This document shows, one piece after another, positions 8,393 to 15,834 of a stretch of 32,779 nt of DNA (position 1 is its first letter; each line of letters begins with the position of its first letter). Origin of the DNA: an uncultured Myxococcales bacterium (GTDB lineage Bacteria; Myxococcota_A; Polyangia; Polyangiales; Polyangiaceae); assembly GCA_937998045.1 (NCBI GenBank), contig CALKVG010000047.1, positions 1-32,779 on the forward strand, written 5' to 3'. Position numbers and translations under genes: made by a program. Below the pieces are notes generated by a model. The model ran no database searches. It was not told the origin of the DNA and worked only from the letters and a program-made list of their open reading frames with translations.

Positions 8393-9847
8393 ATGGCTAC
8401 GCAGTCGGCGCTGTATCGCGCTCCCTTTGGTCCTGCAGGAACCTCGGCTATCGACGCGGCCCTCGCCGAGAAACTCCTGGCCATCGCGCTCGCCCGCGGG
8501 GGCGACTACGCCGACCTGTTCTTCGAGTACCGCGCCGCGGGGGGCCTGGTCTTCGACGAGGGTATCCTCAAGAGCGCCTCCCGCGGTGTGTCGATGGGCC
8601 TCGGCGTGCGCGTGCAGAAGGGCGACGCCACGGGCTACGCGTATGTCGAGCGCCTCGACTGGGACGCGATGAAGCGCGCCGCCGAGACGGCCGCGCAGAT
8701 CGCCAGTGGGGGCGGGGCACCTCGTCCGATGAGCGTCGTATCGCGCGCCGAGGAGCTCCCGCGCCGGTACGACGTCGAGCAGGTGACCCTCGATGCGCCC
8801 GGTACCGACAAGCGCAAGCTCCTCGAGCGCGCCGCCGCCGAGGCGCACGCGTTCGACCCCCACGTGCTCAAGGTCGAAGCGAGCCTCTCGGAAGAGATTC
8901 GCGAGATCCTCGTGGTGACGAGCGACGGGACGATGTCCAGCGACACGCAGCCGCTCGTGCGCTTCGGGGTGCGAGTCATCGCCGAGAAGGGCGGCAAGCG
9001 GCAGGAAGGGTCGAGCGGCGGAGGCGGCCGAACGAGCCTCGGGTACTTCGAGGGGAAGAGCCCCGAGTACCACGCGCGAGAGGCCGCCCGCCAGGCGATC
9101 GCGATGCTCGACGCGCAGGAAGCTCCCGCCGGGCAAATGGAGGTCGTCCTCGCCCCCGGCGACAGTGGAATCCTGCTGCACGAAGCGGTGGGCCATGGCC
9201 TCGAGGCGGATTTCAACCGCAAGGGGACCAGCAACTACTCCGGAAAGATCGGCGAGCCGGTCGCGAGCGATGTCTGCACGGTGGTGGACGACGCGACCCT
9301 CCTCCAGAGCCGCGGGACGATCAACGTGGACGACGAGGGCAACGAGCCCCGGAGCACGACGCTCATCGAAAAGGGGAAGCTCGTCGGGTACATGCACGAC
9401 CGCCTGAGCTCCCGCCATTACGGTCTGCGCCCGAGCGGGAACGGCCGGCGAGAGAGCTTCGCCAGCGCGCCGATGCCGCGGATGACGAACACGATTCTCC
9501 TGGCCGGCCCGCACGATCCGGAGGAGATCCTGAAGAGCGTGAAGCGGGGAGTGTACGCAAAGAAGTTCGGCGGTGGACAGGTCGACATCGCCAACGGGGA
9601 TTTCGTCTTCTCCCTGACGGAGAGCTACCTCGTAGAAGACGGCAAGATCACGGCGCCGCTGAAGGGCGTAAACCTGATCGGCAACGGCCCGGACGTCCTC
9701 CGCCGCGTGACGATGCTGGGCGATGACGTGCAGGTGAGCGACGGCATCTGGACATGCGGCAAGGACGGGCAGAGCGTCCCCGTGGGCGTCGGCTGTCCGA
9801 CGGTGAAGATCGCCGCCATCACGGTCGGCGGCACCCGAGTCGGCTGA
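8393..9847 (+). CDS. tldD: TldD family metalloprotease
   Basis: This 484-residue protein is of normal TldD length and starts at ATG 8393. TldD forms a heterodimeric zinc protease with TldE/PmbA that degrades unfolded peptides and, in some bacteria, matures modified peptides such as microcin B17. The HExxxH zinc motif is intact at HEAVGH, H263 to H268. The following segment has the typical GLEADF...SNYSGKIGE pattern. Near the C-terminus GVGCPTVK carries the Cys expected as a third metal ligand. The N-terminal domain (about 20-220) has the family pattern GVSMGLGVRV. The partner pmbA/tldE is not in this window. Downstream, a regulator gene starts 28 bp later. Confidence 0.95.
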   Translation: MATQSALYRAPFGPAGTSAIDAALAEKLLAIALARGGDYADLFFEYRAAGGLVFDEGILKSASRGVSMGLGVRVQKGDATGYAYVERLDWDAMKRAAETAAQIASGGGAPRPMSVVSRAEELPRRYDVEQVTLDAPGTDKRKLLERAAAEAHAFDPHVLKVEASLSEEIREILVVTSDGTMSSDTQPLVRFGVRVIAEKGGKRQEGSSGGGGRTSLGYFEGKSPEYHAREAARQAIAMLDAQEAPAGQMEVVLAPGDSGILLHEAVGHGLEADFNRKGTSNYSGKIGEPVASDVCTVVDDATLLQSRGTINVDDEGNEPRSTTLIEKGKLVGYMHDRLSSRHYGLRPSGNGRRESFASAPMPRMTNTILLAGPHDPEEILKSVKRGVYAKKFGGGQVDIANGDFVFSLTESYLVEDGKITAPLKGVNLIGNGPDVLRRVTMLGDDVQVSDGIWTCGKDGQSVPVGVGCPTVKIAAITVGGTRVG

Positions 9848-9875
9848 CGCGATTTCATGATACAAGTCGCGGTCC

Positions 9876-10601
9876 GTGGCTCCTCATACGGCCAAGCCGC
9901 CTTCCTACATCCTAGTCGTCGGCCACTCGCCCCAGCTCGAGAACCCCGAGGGCGCGGCCGCCATGCTCCGCCAGCTCGGCTCGGAGGTCCTGGCGCTCGA
10001 CCTGTGGGACGACTTCTCCGCTGCGGTCGATCAGTCGCGAGGCGGCGGTATCCGCGCGATGGTGTTCGAGGCCGCCGAGCGTCCCGACCTCGCCGCGGCG
10101 GCGCTGCGGGCCGCGCGGAAGGTCCACGAACTCGGGGAGACGCCCGCGATCGTCGCCCTTCCCCCGCGGCAGATTACGACCTACGACCCGTCCTGGGGCT
10201 TCGATGACTTCATCGTCGTTCCGTGCGTCCCTGCGGAGCTGTACGCGCGTATCCGCGCGCTCGAGTGGAAACGGAGCGAGTTCTCGACCGAAGAGCGGCT
10301 GAAGATCGGGACGGTCGTCGTCGACCGCGCCGCCCACGAGGTGAGCGTCGAGGGCCGGCGCGTGACGCTCACGGCGAAGGAGTTTGCGCTCCTTGCGTTT
10401 CTCTCGATGAACCGTGGCCGCGTGTTCTCGCGCGAGACGTTGCTCGCCCGCGTATGGGGCAGCCGGTACGAGGGCGGCGCACGGACGGTCGACATCCACG
10501 TACGGCGGCTGCGCGCGAAGCTCGGGGACACCCTGCCTCTCGAGACTCTCCGCGGCGCCGGGTACAAGCTTCGCGCGCCGAGTGAGCTCGCGAAACGATG
10601 A
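9876..10601 (+). CDS. OmpR/PhoB-type transcriptional regulator with degenerate receiver domain
   Basis: This 241-residue protein starts at GTG 9876. Residues about 10-125 align with a response-regulator receiver but lack its active site. The acidic pair after strand 1 is replaced (VVGHSP at 14-19). The phosphorylated Asp position holds Glu65 (MVFEAAERP), the Thr/Ser switch reads Leu95, and the conserved Lys of the KP motif is Val115 (DDFIVVPCVP). Residues about 143-235 are an intact winged helix of OmpR type (LTAKEFALLAFL, then VDIHVRRLRAKLG and GAGYKL), so DNA binding should be retained. I infer a phosphorylation-independent regulator, or one held in an active-like state by Glu65. No histidine kinase gene lies nearby. 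The stop overlaps the pdxA start (ATGA), so the two are translationally coupled. Confidence 0.9.
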   Translation: MAPHTAKPPSYILVVGHSPQLENPEGAAAMLRQLGSEVLALDLWDDFSAAVDQSRGGGIRAMVFEAAERPDLAAAALRAARKVHELGETPAIVALPPRQITTYDPSWGFDDFIVVPCVPAELYARIRALEWKRSEFSTEERLKIGTVVVDRAAHEVSVEGRRVTLTAKEFALLAFLSMNRGRVFSRETLLARVWGSRYEGGARTVDIHVRRLRAKLGDTLPLETLRGAGYKLRAPSELAKR

Positions 10602-11677
10602 AGACGGCGCGCATCGCCGTCAGCGTCGGTTGCCCCAGCGGGGTCGGTCCGGAGGTCAGCGTCGTCGCTGCGGTCGAGCAGCATGGCGCGCGCGTGCTCT
10701 TGGTCGGCGACTGGGGGGCGATCGAGGAGGCCGCGCGCGGCCGCAGGATCGACCCGAAGAAGAAGCTCGTGCGGGTGACGAGCCCGGAAGAGGCATGGTC
10801 GGTCCCAGGTCGCGTCCCGGTGTGGCAACCGACCGCGGATCTGCCGCGGCGCGACCGCAAGCCAGGGGCGCCTACGGCATCCGGTGGTGCGGCGCAGCTC
10901 GCGTGGATCGACGCGGCGTGCGATCTCGTCGCGCGCGGCGGAGCGGACGCGCTGGTCACCGGTCCGGTCAGCAAGGAGGCCATCGTGCGCTCCCGCGCAC
11001 CTGGTTCGGCGCGCTTCCTAGGGCACACGGAGCACCTGCAGCGCCGGCTCATGGCGCCGGAGGTGGTCATGGCGTTCTGGTCGCCCGAGCTCGTGACTAC
11101 GCTCGCGACGACGCACCTGCCGCTGGCGCGGGTCCCGCGCGCGGCGAATGCCGAAGCGGTCTCGCGCGCCACGTATTGGCTCTCCTGGCTCCTTGCGCGC
11201 CTCTCGCGGCGTCCTCCGCGCATCGCGGTCGCGGCGCTCAACCCCCACGCCGGCGAGGGCGGCCTCCTCGGCCGCGAGGAGTCTGCATCCATCGCCCCGG
11301 GCATCGCCCGCGCGCAAGCGCGGCTGAAGCGCGATCGGGTCGCGGCCGTCGTCGAGGGACCCATCCCCGCGGAGACGGCGTTCCGTCTCGCGCGAGCCCA
11401 CCGGTGGGACGGCGTCGTGGCGATGTACCACGACCAGGCGACCATTCCGATGAAGCTCGCGAGCTTCGGCGACGCCGTGAACGTCTCGCTCGGGCTCCCC
11501 ATCGTGCGCACAAGCGTCGACCACGGCACCGCGTACGATCGGGCGGGTACCTTCACTGCGGACGCGCGCGGCATGCATGCCGCGATGGCGCTCGCCGGCA
11601 AGTTGGCCGTCAGTGCCGGCCGAAGAGCGCGTACGCCAGCCACGCCATCAAGAGGACGAAGACCGCGACCGCGCTGA
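10598..11677 (+). CDS. pdxA: 4-hydroxythreonine-4-phosphate dehydrogenase family
   Basis: This 359-residue protein starts at ATG 10598 and overlaps the preceding stop by four bases. PdxA oxidises 4-hydroxythreonine-4-phosphate in pyridoxal phosphate synthesis. Family motifs run in order: CPSGVGPEV (12-20), VTGPVSKEAI (120-129), LGHTEHL (141-147), TTHLPL (171-176), ALNPHAGEGGLLGREE (213-228), MYHDQATIPMK (276-286) and VDHGTAYDRAG (307-317). The three metal-ligand His positions are H173, H217 and H278. Some PdxA-like paralogues act on other substrates (for example in phthalate or four-carbon acid catabolism), so the exact substrate is inferred. The last 25 residues are Arg/Pro-rich and extend beyond the usual end. 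Their coding sequence overlaps 68 bp of a convergent gene. Confidence 0.93.
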   Translation: MKTARIAVSVGCPSGVGPEVSVVAAVEQHGARVLLVGDWGAIEEAARGRRIDPKKKLVRVTSPEEAWSVPGRVPVWQPTADLPRRDRKPGAPTASGGAAQLAWIDAACDLVARGGADALVTGPVSKEAIVRSRAPGSARFLGHTEHLQRRLMAPEVVMAFWSPELVTTLATTHLPLARVPRAANAEAVSRATYWLSWLLARLSRRPPRIAVAALNPHAGEGGLLGREESASIAPGIARAQARLKRDRVAAVVEGPIPAETAFRLARAHRWDGVVAMYHDQATIPMKLASFGDAVNVSLGLPIVRTSVDHGTAYDRAGTFTADARGMHAAMALAGKLAVSAGRRARTPATPSRGRRPRPR

Positions 11678-11954
11678 GCGTGATCGGCAGCGGCGTACGC
11701 GCAGGCTTCGGAGTCTTCGTCGAGAGCAGCATCTGCGTCGCGGCGACGACCAGCGCGTCGAGCTTGTCCTTGGCGCGCGCTCCCCGTTCGATGTCGCCGG
11801 CGAGCGCACGGTAGCGCCGGGCGACCTCGGGCAGCGCCTGCGTGCGCATCGCGTGCTCGAGCAACGCGGCGTGCGGCTTGTCGTCATCCCAGGCCTCGAG
11901 CACGCGCTCCCAGAGGGTCTCGAGTAGCGGGTCGCTCGTTCCGTCCGGCCCCAC
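11610..11954 (-). CDS. Small tail-anchored membrane protein, function unknown
   Basis: This 114-residue protein starts at GTG 11954, preceded by a GAGG-type ribosome site about ten bases upstream. Residues 1-80 are helical and charged (LLETLWERVLEAWDDDKPHA, then RRYRAL), looking like a TPR-like or helical-bundle domain. One hydrophobic segment at about 90-111 is followed only by FGRH, so the protein would be tail-anchored with its bulk in the cytoplasm. I do not recognise a named family. It is the last of three same-strand genes after the Cys-rich protein and dtd (34 bp from the dtd stop). Its 3' end overlaps the convergent pdxA by 68 bp. The membrane tail and the conserved-looking helical part favour a real gene. 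Confidence 0.72.
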   Translation of the reverse strand: MGPDGTSDPLLETLWERVLEAWDDDKPHAALLEHAMRTQALPEVARRYRALAGDIERGARAKDKLDALVVAATQMLLSTKTPKPARTPLPITLSAVAVFVLLMAWLAYALFGRH

Positions 11955-11988
11955 GCCCAGCTATTTCCTCACCGCGGTGCCCGTGCGG

Positions 11989-12459
11989 TCAAGCCTTCAC
12001 GTCGTCGGCGCGAACGCGCAGCGCGGAGTCGATCCAGATCGTGACCGGGCCGTCGTTGCACGAGTGGACGCGCATCTCGGCCCGGAAACGGCCCGTCTCC
12101 ACGCGCAGCCCGAGCGCGAGCGCCTCGCGAACGGCGGTGTCGTAGGCGATCTGGGCTTCCACCGGCGCCATGGCCTCGTCGAAGCTCGGCCGGCGGCCGC
12201 GCCGGACGTCGCCATACAGCGTGAACTGGCTGACGAGGAGGAGCGCGCCTCCGACGTCGCGCACGCTGAGAGACATTTTGCCGGCATCGTCGGGGAAGAT
12301 CCGCAGGTTCGCGATGCGCGAGAGGACCCAGGCGCGGTCCTCGTCCTTGTCGCCGCGGCCGAAGCCGACGTACGCGAGGAGCCCCCGCTCGATAGCGCCG
12401 ACCGTGGTCCCGCCGACCTCGACGCGCGCGCTGGATACGCGCTGCACTACCGCCCGCAT
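11989..12459 (-). CDS. dtd: D-aminoacyl-tRNA deacylase
   Basis: This 156-residue protein is of normal family length. The ATG at 12459 is chosen because it yields the canonical N-terminus MRAVVQRVSSARVEV; the frame upstream is shadow. Dtd hydrolyses D-amino acids (and glycine mischarged on tRNA-Ala) from tRNA, acting as a homodimer in the cytoplasm. Both signature motifs are intact: SQFTLY at 77-82 and the cross-subunit NDGPVT at 135-140, whose Gly-Pro pair gives chiral selection. A GAGG ribosome site sits in the seven-base gap after the stop of the upstream Cys-rich gene, so the two are very likely cotranscribed. Confidence 0.96.
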   Translation of the reverse strand: MRAVVQRVSSARVEVGGTTVGAIERGLLAYVGFGRGDKDEDRAWVLSRIANLRIFPDDAGKMSLSVRDVGGALLLVSQFTLYGDVRRGRRPSFDEAMAPVEAQIAYDTAVREALALGLRVETGRFRAEMRVHSCNDGPVTIWIDSALRVRADDVKA

Positions 12460-12466
12460 GCCGGCC

Positions 12467-12886
12467 TCACGGGAGGGGGACCCGGAGCTCGCGCGCGAGG
12501 CGCGAGGCGAGGTCGAAGTACGTGGCGCGGTCGTATTGCTCGTTGAGGATGCAGAAGTCGCGTCGCGAGAGATTGACGCATCCGAAGCAGTAGGTGCACG
12601 CGCTGCACCCGATCGAGCGCACGAGGTATGCGCTGCCGGCGCACCGCTCGGCCTCCGCGCAATGCTGGCAAGCGATGCATCCGACCGATCGCACACAATG
12701 CGTGCAGTCGATGCAGTCGGAGCATCCCTCGCAGTAATGGCAGCGTGTCAGGCCGCGACCTTGGACGCAGAACGTGCAGTCGGAGCAGCGTTCGCAGTCG
12801 CCGCACTCCAGGCAGCGGAGGTTGGGGCTCTTTGCTGCCAGAGCCAGGAGCTTGCGCCACGCGCCTTCGAACTCTGCGCCCGTCAT
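12467..12886 (-). CDS. Cysteine-rich multi-CxxC protein (21 Cys in 139 residues)
   Basis: The start chosen is ATG 12886 (MTGAEFEGAWRKLLALAAKS); the frame runs on upstream but overlaps the divergent gene. Residues 25-112 carry 21 cysteines, mostly spaced every third residue. One run is C25, 28, 31, 34, 37, 40, the next is C49, 52, 55, 58, 61, 64, then C70, 73, 76, 82, 94, 97, 100, 103 and 112. His and Tyr lie between them. The C-terminal part, FGCVNLSRRDFCILNEQYDR followed by ATYFDL, resembles a motif I recall from Cys-rich proteins of unassigned function scattered through bacteria. No signal peptide or membrane segment is present. The pattern suggests multiple Zn sites or Fe-S clusters, which is inference. 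The gene is first in a - strand set with dtd (seven-base gap) and the tail-anchored protein. Confidence 0.85.
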   Translation of the reverse strand: MTGAEFEGAWRKLLALAAKSPNLRCLECGDCERCSDCTFCVQGRGLTRCHYCEGCSDCIDCTHCVRSVGCIACQHCAEAERCAGSAYLVRSIGCSACTYCFGCVNLSRRDFCILNEQYDRATYFDLASRLARELRVPLP

Positions 12887-12997
12887 CGAAGAGAACGGCG
12901 AGCCTGGCGAAACCGAGACGTGCCGGTCAAGCCCTTCGCCGCTTTTTTGCCCGCAGTCGCCTCCTTGTGGGACCGTGTGCGACACGGAGGCCCACCG

Positions 12998-13792
12998 ATG
13001 TTTGTCGCACGCTCCTGCCTTGCCGCTGCCGTCGCGCTCCTCGTCCCTGCTCTCGCGAGTGCCGAGCCCCGATCCGGGAGGCCCATCCGCACCGCGCGCG
13101 TCCAGAAGACAAGCGCGCCGGGATCCACCCACGTTTGCCTGAAGTCCCCGGTCGAGGTCGTCGCCGGAAGCGAGTCCGCGACCTTCGCCCTCGAGAAATG
13201 CGATGGCTCGTTGGCCCCGCTGGCGGTCGACGAGCTCTCGATCCTCGCGAGGCCCGGGAGCGCCGCGAAACCCAAAGAGTCGCTCGACATTTTGAGCCGG
13301 ACCCGCGGCTCCGAGCTCGCACCCGGGATCCGTCGCGTCGACGCCGGCCTGCTCCAGCGCCTCCAGACGGTGGCCGACCACTTCCGCAAGGGAACCGACG
13401 CACCCCGCGTTCTGCTCGTGTCGGGCTATCGCCCTCGGAGCGCGCGGAGCTTCCACTCTTCCGCCCGTGCTCTCGACTTCCGCATCGATGGCGTGAACAA
13501 CGAGTCGCTCGTCGCGTTCTGCAAGACGCTGCCGGACACCGGCTGCGGGTACTACCCGAACAGCGTCTTCGTGCACATGGACGTCCGCAACCCCGGCAGC
13601 GGGCACGTCGCCTGGATCGACGCGAGCCACCCGGGGGAAGCGCCGAAGTACGTCAGCGAATGGCCGCCGCGAACCGACGCGCGCGTCGACGGGCTTCCGT
13701 CGCTGCCCGCCGAGGACGAGGCCCACGAGGCGGACGCGGCGGCGATCGGCGCGGCGCGCGGCCGCAAGGACCTGCGTCCCTTCTTCTTCTGA
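12998..13792 (+). CDS. Secreted M15/DUF882-type peptidoglycan peptidase-like protein
   Basis: This 264-residue protein starts at ATG 12998, with GGAGG at 12986-12990 seven bases upstream deciding the start. Residues 1-22 are a signal peptide (hydrophobic 8-20, cut near ASA). The C-terminal half holds the M15/DUF882 zinc site: SGYRPRSARSFHSSARALDF gives H153 and D160, and FVHMDVR gives H193 and D195. By family knowledge these are LD/DD-carboxypeptidase-like folds trimming peptidoglycan in the periplasm (E. coli MepK/YcbK relatives). The usual Gly in HxxGxAxD is Ala here. The tail after 215 is acidic and ends in RKDLRPFFF. It is divergent from the Cys-rich gene (111-bp gap) and convergent with hsp20 (10-bp gap). 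Confidence 0.88.
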   Translation: MFVARSCLAAAVALLVPALASAEPRSGRPIRTARVQKTSAPGSTHVCLKSPVEVVAGSESATFALEKCDGSLAPLAVDELSILARPGSAAKPKESLDILSRTRGSELAPGIRRVDAGLLQRLQTVADHFRKGTDAPRVLLVSGYRPRSARSFHSSARALDFRIDGVNNESLVAFCKTLPDTGCGYYPNSVFVHMDVRNPGSGHVAWIDASHPGEAPKYVSEWPPRTDARVDGLPSLPAEDEAHEADAAAIGAARGRKDLRPFFF

Positions 13793-13802
13793 TTCTGATT
13801 GG

Positions 13803-14345
13803 CTACTTGGTCCGCGACGGCTCCGCGGACTGCGCGCTCTCTGCCTTCGACGTCTCCGGCTCCTTGGCCTCCTTGATCTCCTTCGCTTCGCCCTGCTTCG
13901 GCGCAGCGACCTGTCTGGGCGCCTCGCCGTGCCCCTTAACCTGGATGCGCTTGGGCGCGACTTCAGGCTTCTTGGGGATCCGCACCGTGAGAATCCCCTC
14001 GTTCATTTCGGCCTCGACCTCGTCCGTGCGGAGGGACTCCGGCAGGGCGAACGATCGAGTGAACACTCCGTACGTGCTCTCGATGCGGTGGTAACCCTCG
14101 CGCTCCTCGGAGCGCTCGAGCTTTCGTTCGCCGCTAATCGTGAGCACGTTGTTCTCGACGCTGATGTTGACGTCTTCCGGTTTGACGCCGGCGAGCTCCG
14201 CCTTTACGACGATCGCATCTTCGTCTTCGTAAATGTCGACCGCCGGCGCGAAGGCCCTTCGCTCGTCCGGGGCCCAGGTCCGGAACAGCTGATCGGTCAG
14301 GCGCTGCATCTCGCCGAAGGGATCCCAACGCGTCAGAGTGGCCAT
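13803..14345 (-). CDS. Small heat shock protein Hsp20
   Basis: This 180-residue protein starts at ATG 14345. A textbook Shine-Dalgarno (AGGAGG, complement of 14353-14358) lies seven bases upstream and fixes the start; the open frame beyond it is shadow. The N-terminus is MATLTRWDPFGEMQRLTDQL. The alpha-crystallin domain covers about 35-135, with AFAPAVDIYEDEDAIVVKAE, the VENNVLTISGERK strand and GVFTRSFALPESL. A KRIQV-type IxV motif lies just after it. By family knowledge it is an ATP-independent holdase forming oligomers in the cytoplasm. The last 45 residues are an extended Lys/Glu/Ala-rich tail, longer than usual. No convincing heat-shock sigma promoter was identified. Confidence 0.96.
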   Translation of the reverse strand: MATLTRWDPFGEMQRLTDQLFRTWAPDERRAFAPAVDIYEDEDAIVVKAELAGVKPEDVNISVENNVLTISGERKLERSEEREGYHRIESTYGVFTRSFALPESLRTDEVEAEMNEGILTVRIPKKPEVAPKRIQVKGHGEAPRQVAAPKQGEAKEIKEAKEPETSKAESAQSAEPSRTK

Positions 14346-14349
14346 GATC

Positions 14350-14358
14350 TCACCTCCT
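14350..14358 (-). promoter_or_regulatory. Strong Shine-Dalgarno of hsp20
   Basis: On the - strand the bases read AGGAGGTGA, a full anti-16S match, seven bases before ATG 14345. It is the strongest ribosome binding site in the window and settles the hsp20 start. Confidence 0.85.
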
Positions 14359-14477
14359 CTTTCTCCAGACTCGTTAAGCATCGGGGATGGGGGCTGCAGC
14401 TCAGGCCTCTTGCCTGGCACCGCGGAGCGTGGCAAAGGCGCGAGTGTGCACCTACCCAGCGATTCGGACGAGGAGCC

Positions 14478-14482
14478 GGAGG
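14478..14482 (+). promoter_or_regulatory. Ribosome binding site deciding the zinc-ribbon start
   Basis: GGAGG stands eight bases before GTG 14491. Neither upstream candidate start (14446, 14338) has a comparable site, so the short 57-residue form is preferred. Confidence 0.55.
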
Positions 14483-14490
14483 TTCCCACG

Positions 14491-14664
14491 GTGACACTCG
14501 GCGGGACCACCCGCGCCAGAGTGCGCGTCGGCGAGGAGAGGCCCCGCTGCGAGTCTCCCTGCCCCGGATGCAGCGCCTATTACTTCGCGCTGCACGCGAC
14601 CGGCTGCGACTTCGAGCAGTGCCCAGCTTGCGGCGGCCAACTCGCCTCCTGCAGCTGCCGCTGA
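14491..14664 (+). CDS. Small zinc-ribbon protein
   Basis: This 57-residue protein runs from GTG 14491, chosen because GGAGG (14478-14482) lies eight bases upstream. In-frame alternatives are GTG 14446 and ATG 14338; the latter would lie over the hsp20 start. The last 38 residues contain eight cysteines. CPGC (24-27) and CPAC (44-47) form a two-knuckle zinc ribbon, with HATGCDFEQCPACGG between and after, and SCSC at the end. I recall this ending (xHxxGCDxExCPxCGxQLxSCxC) from small uncharacterised bacterial proteins, so I take it as a real domain. No membrane segment is present. It is divergent from hsp20 and its 3' end faces the PAP2 gene across 19 bp. Function unknown. Confidence 0.7.
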   Translation: MTLGGTTRARVRVGEERPRCESPCPGCSAYYFALHATGCDFEQCPACGGQLASCSCR

Positions 14665-14683
14665 GCCGTCGCCCCCCTCAACC

Positions 14684-15643
14684 TCACCAGGCGCGCCCGG
14701 CGGCCACGCCGAAAAGGCCGGGTCCGACGATCGGGATGCACCTTAGCCCGAGACCGCGATCGCCCGATGTGCCCCGGGTTCGCGCGCGAAAGGCGCTACC
14801 GATCGAGTAGCCGATGGCGTGTCCCAAGAGCGCCCCCGCGATCACGTCGGATGTCCAGTGCCGATCGCCGTCGATGAGCCCGAAGCCGATCGCGACGGCG
14901 AGCGGGTACCCGACGAGAGGGATCCACAGCCGATCGGGGTAGTATGCCGAGAGCGCGGCCGCGACGGCCGTGGCCGCCGAGGTGTGGCCGGACGGCCACG
15001 CGGGCAGCGGCCAGACGGACCCGAAGGGGTGAAACTGACGAGCGTACTCGGGGTGGTCGAGGCGGTCCGGCGCGTTCGGGTCGCCGCCGTTGAGGGGATA
15101 GACGCGGCCGAAGCCGATCTTCAAGACGCTCGTCGTCACGAGAGCGACGCCGAGTGCCTGGAGCGCGGCGCTCCCCGCACCGGCCGCGTCGCGGTCGTCG
15201 GCGATGAGCCCTTCCAGATAGATGGCCGGTGCGAGGACGGCCGGAAGAATGTACCCGGTGTAATTGGCGACGTCGGAGAGCCCGGGCACGACGAGGCTGC
15301 GCTCGACCGCCAGCCGGACGGCGTGGTCGCCTCCGCCGAATGCCATCCCCGCGGTCACCGCCAGCGCGCCGCCGTAAAAGAGAAGGTTCGTGCCGGTGAA
15401 CGCGTCGACGACGTCGTCGCCGAGGCCGTCCCATGGCGCGGGCATGCGCGCGTGCGCGGACGGGGCGGGTGCCGCCGGCGCCAGCGCGGCGGACGGCGCG
15501 GGCGGGGGCAACGGTGCCCGGGGAGATGCGGCCGATGACGCCAGGGTGGCCGGCTCCCCGGCGCGAGCGGAAGGGGCGGCGAGCAACAAGGCGACCGCCG
15601 CGCCTCGCGCGAATGGGGCGCGACTGCCGAGGGAGACGCGCAT
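14684..15643 (-). CDS. Secreted/membrane PAP2 family phosphatase
   Basis: This 319-residue protein starts at ATG 15643. Residues 1-28 form a signal peptide (cut near ARA), and a Pro/Ala-rich stretch follows (about 29-70). The PAP2 acid-phosphatase motifs are in order: KIGFGRVYP (K165, R170, P173), WPSGHTS (P207 to H210) and GDRHWTSD (R251, H252, D256). Hydrophobic segments between and after the motifs (for example 86-102, 118-140, 150-165, 230-248) suggest a membrane-embedded enzyme. By family knowledge it dephosphorylates lipid phosphates such as undecaprenyl pyrophosphate or phosphatidic acid, or acts as a soluble acid phosphatase; the substrate cannot be told. Divergent from the 82-residue protein gene by 191 bp. 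Confidence 0.92.
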   Translation of the reverse strand: MRVSLGSRAPFARGAAVALLLAAPSARAGEPATLASSAASPRAPLPPPAPSAALAPAAPAPSAHARMPAPWDGLGDDVVDAFTGTNLLFYGGALAVTAGMAFGGGDHAVRLAVERSLVVPGLSDVANYTGYILPAVLAPAIYLEGLIADDRDAAGAGSAALQALGVALVTTSVLKIGFGRVYPLNGGDPNAPDRLDHPEYARQFHPFGSVWPLPAWPSGHTSAATAVAAALSAYYPDRLWIPLVGYPLAVAIGFGLIDGDRHWTSDVIAGALLGHAIGYSIGSAFRARTRGTSGDRGLGLRCIPIVGPGLFGVAAGRAW

Positions 15644-15834
15644 TCTTCGAACACTGCCACAACTCGGCGCATCGTTGGCCGCAGCCAGTATTCAGCCCCC
15701 TCGCTCCGCCCGTCACACGCCCTGTTGGGCTTGCGAGAGCTTCGACGCTTCGAGACCTGGCGTCCCCGGCTTGGAACGCGACCGACGGCAGTTATGGCCG
15801 GCCGGGGGCGCCCGCGCTAGGTTCCCCGCCCGTC

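Noticed and set aside
7888..8484. Open frame on the - strand with a few Gly-x-y triplets (APGPPGPAGPLG).
   Set aside because: Only about four triplets from a short AGGGCC repeat; the rest is shadow-like and it overlaps the start of tldD.
14370..14420. CCCCCATCCCC upstream of hsp20 as a sigma-32 -10 element.
   Set aside because: No CTTGAA-like -35 at the right distance.
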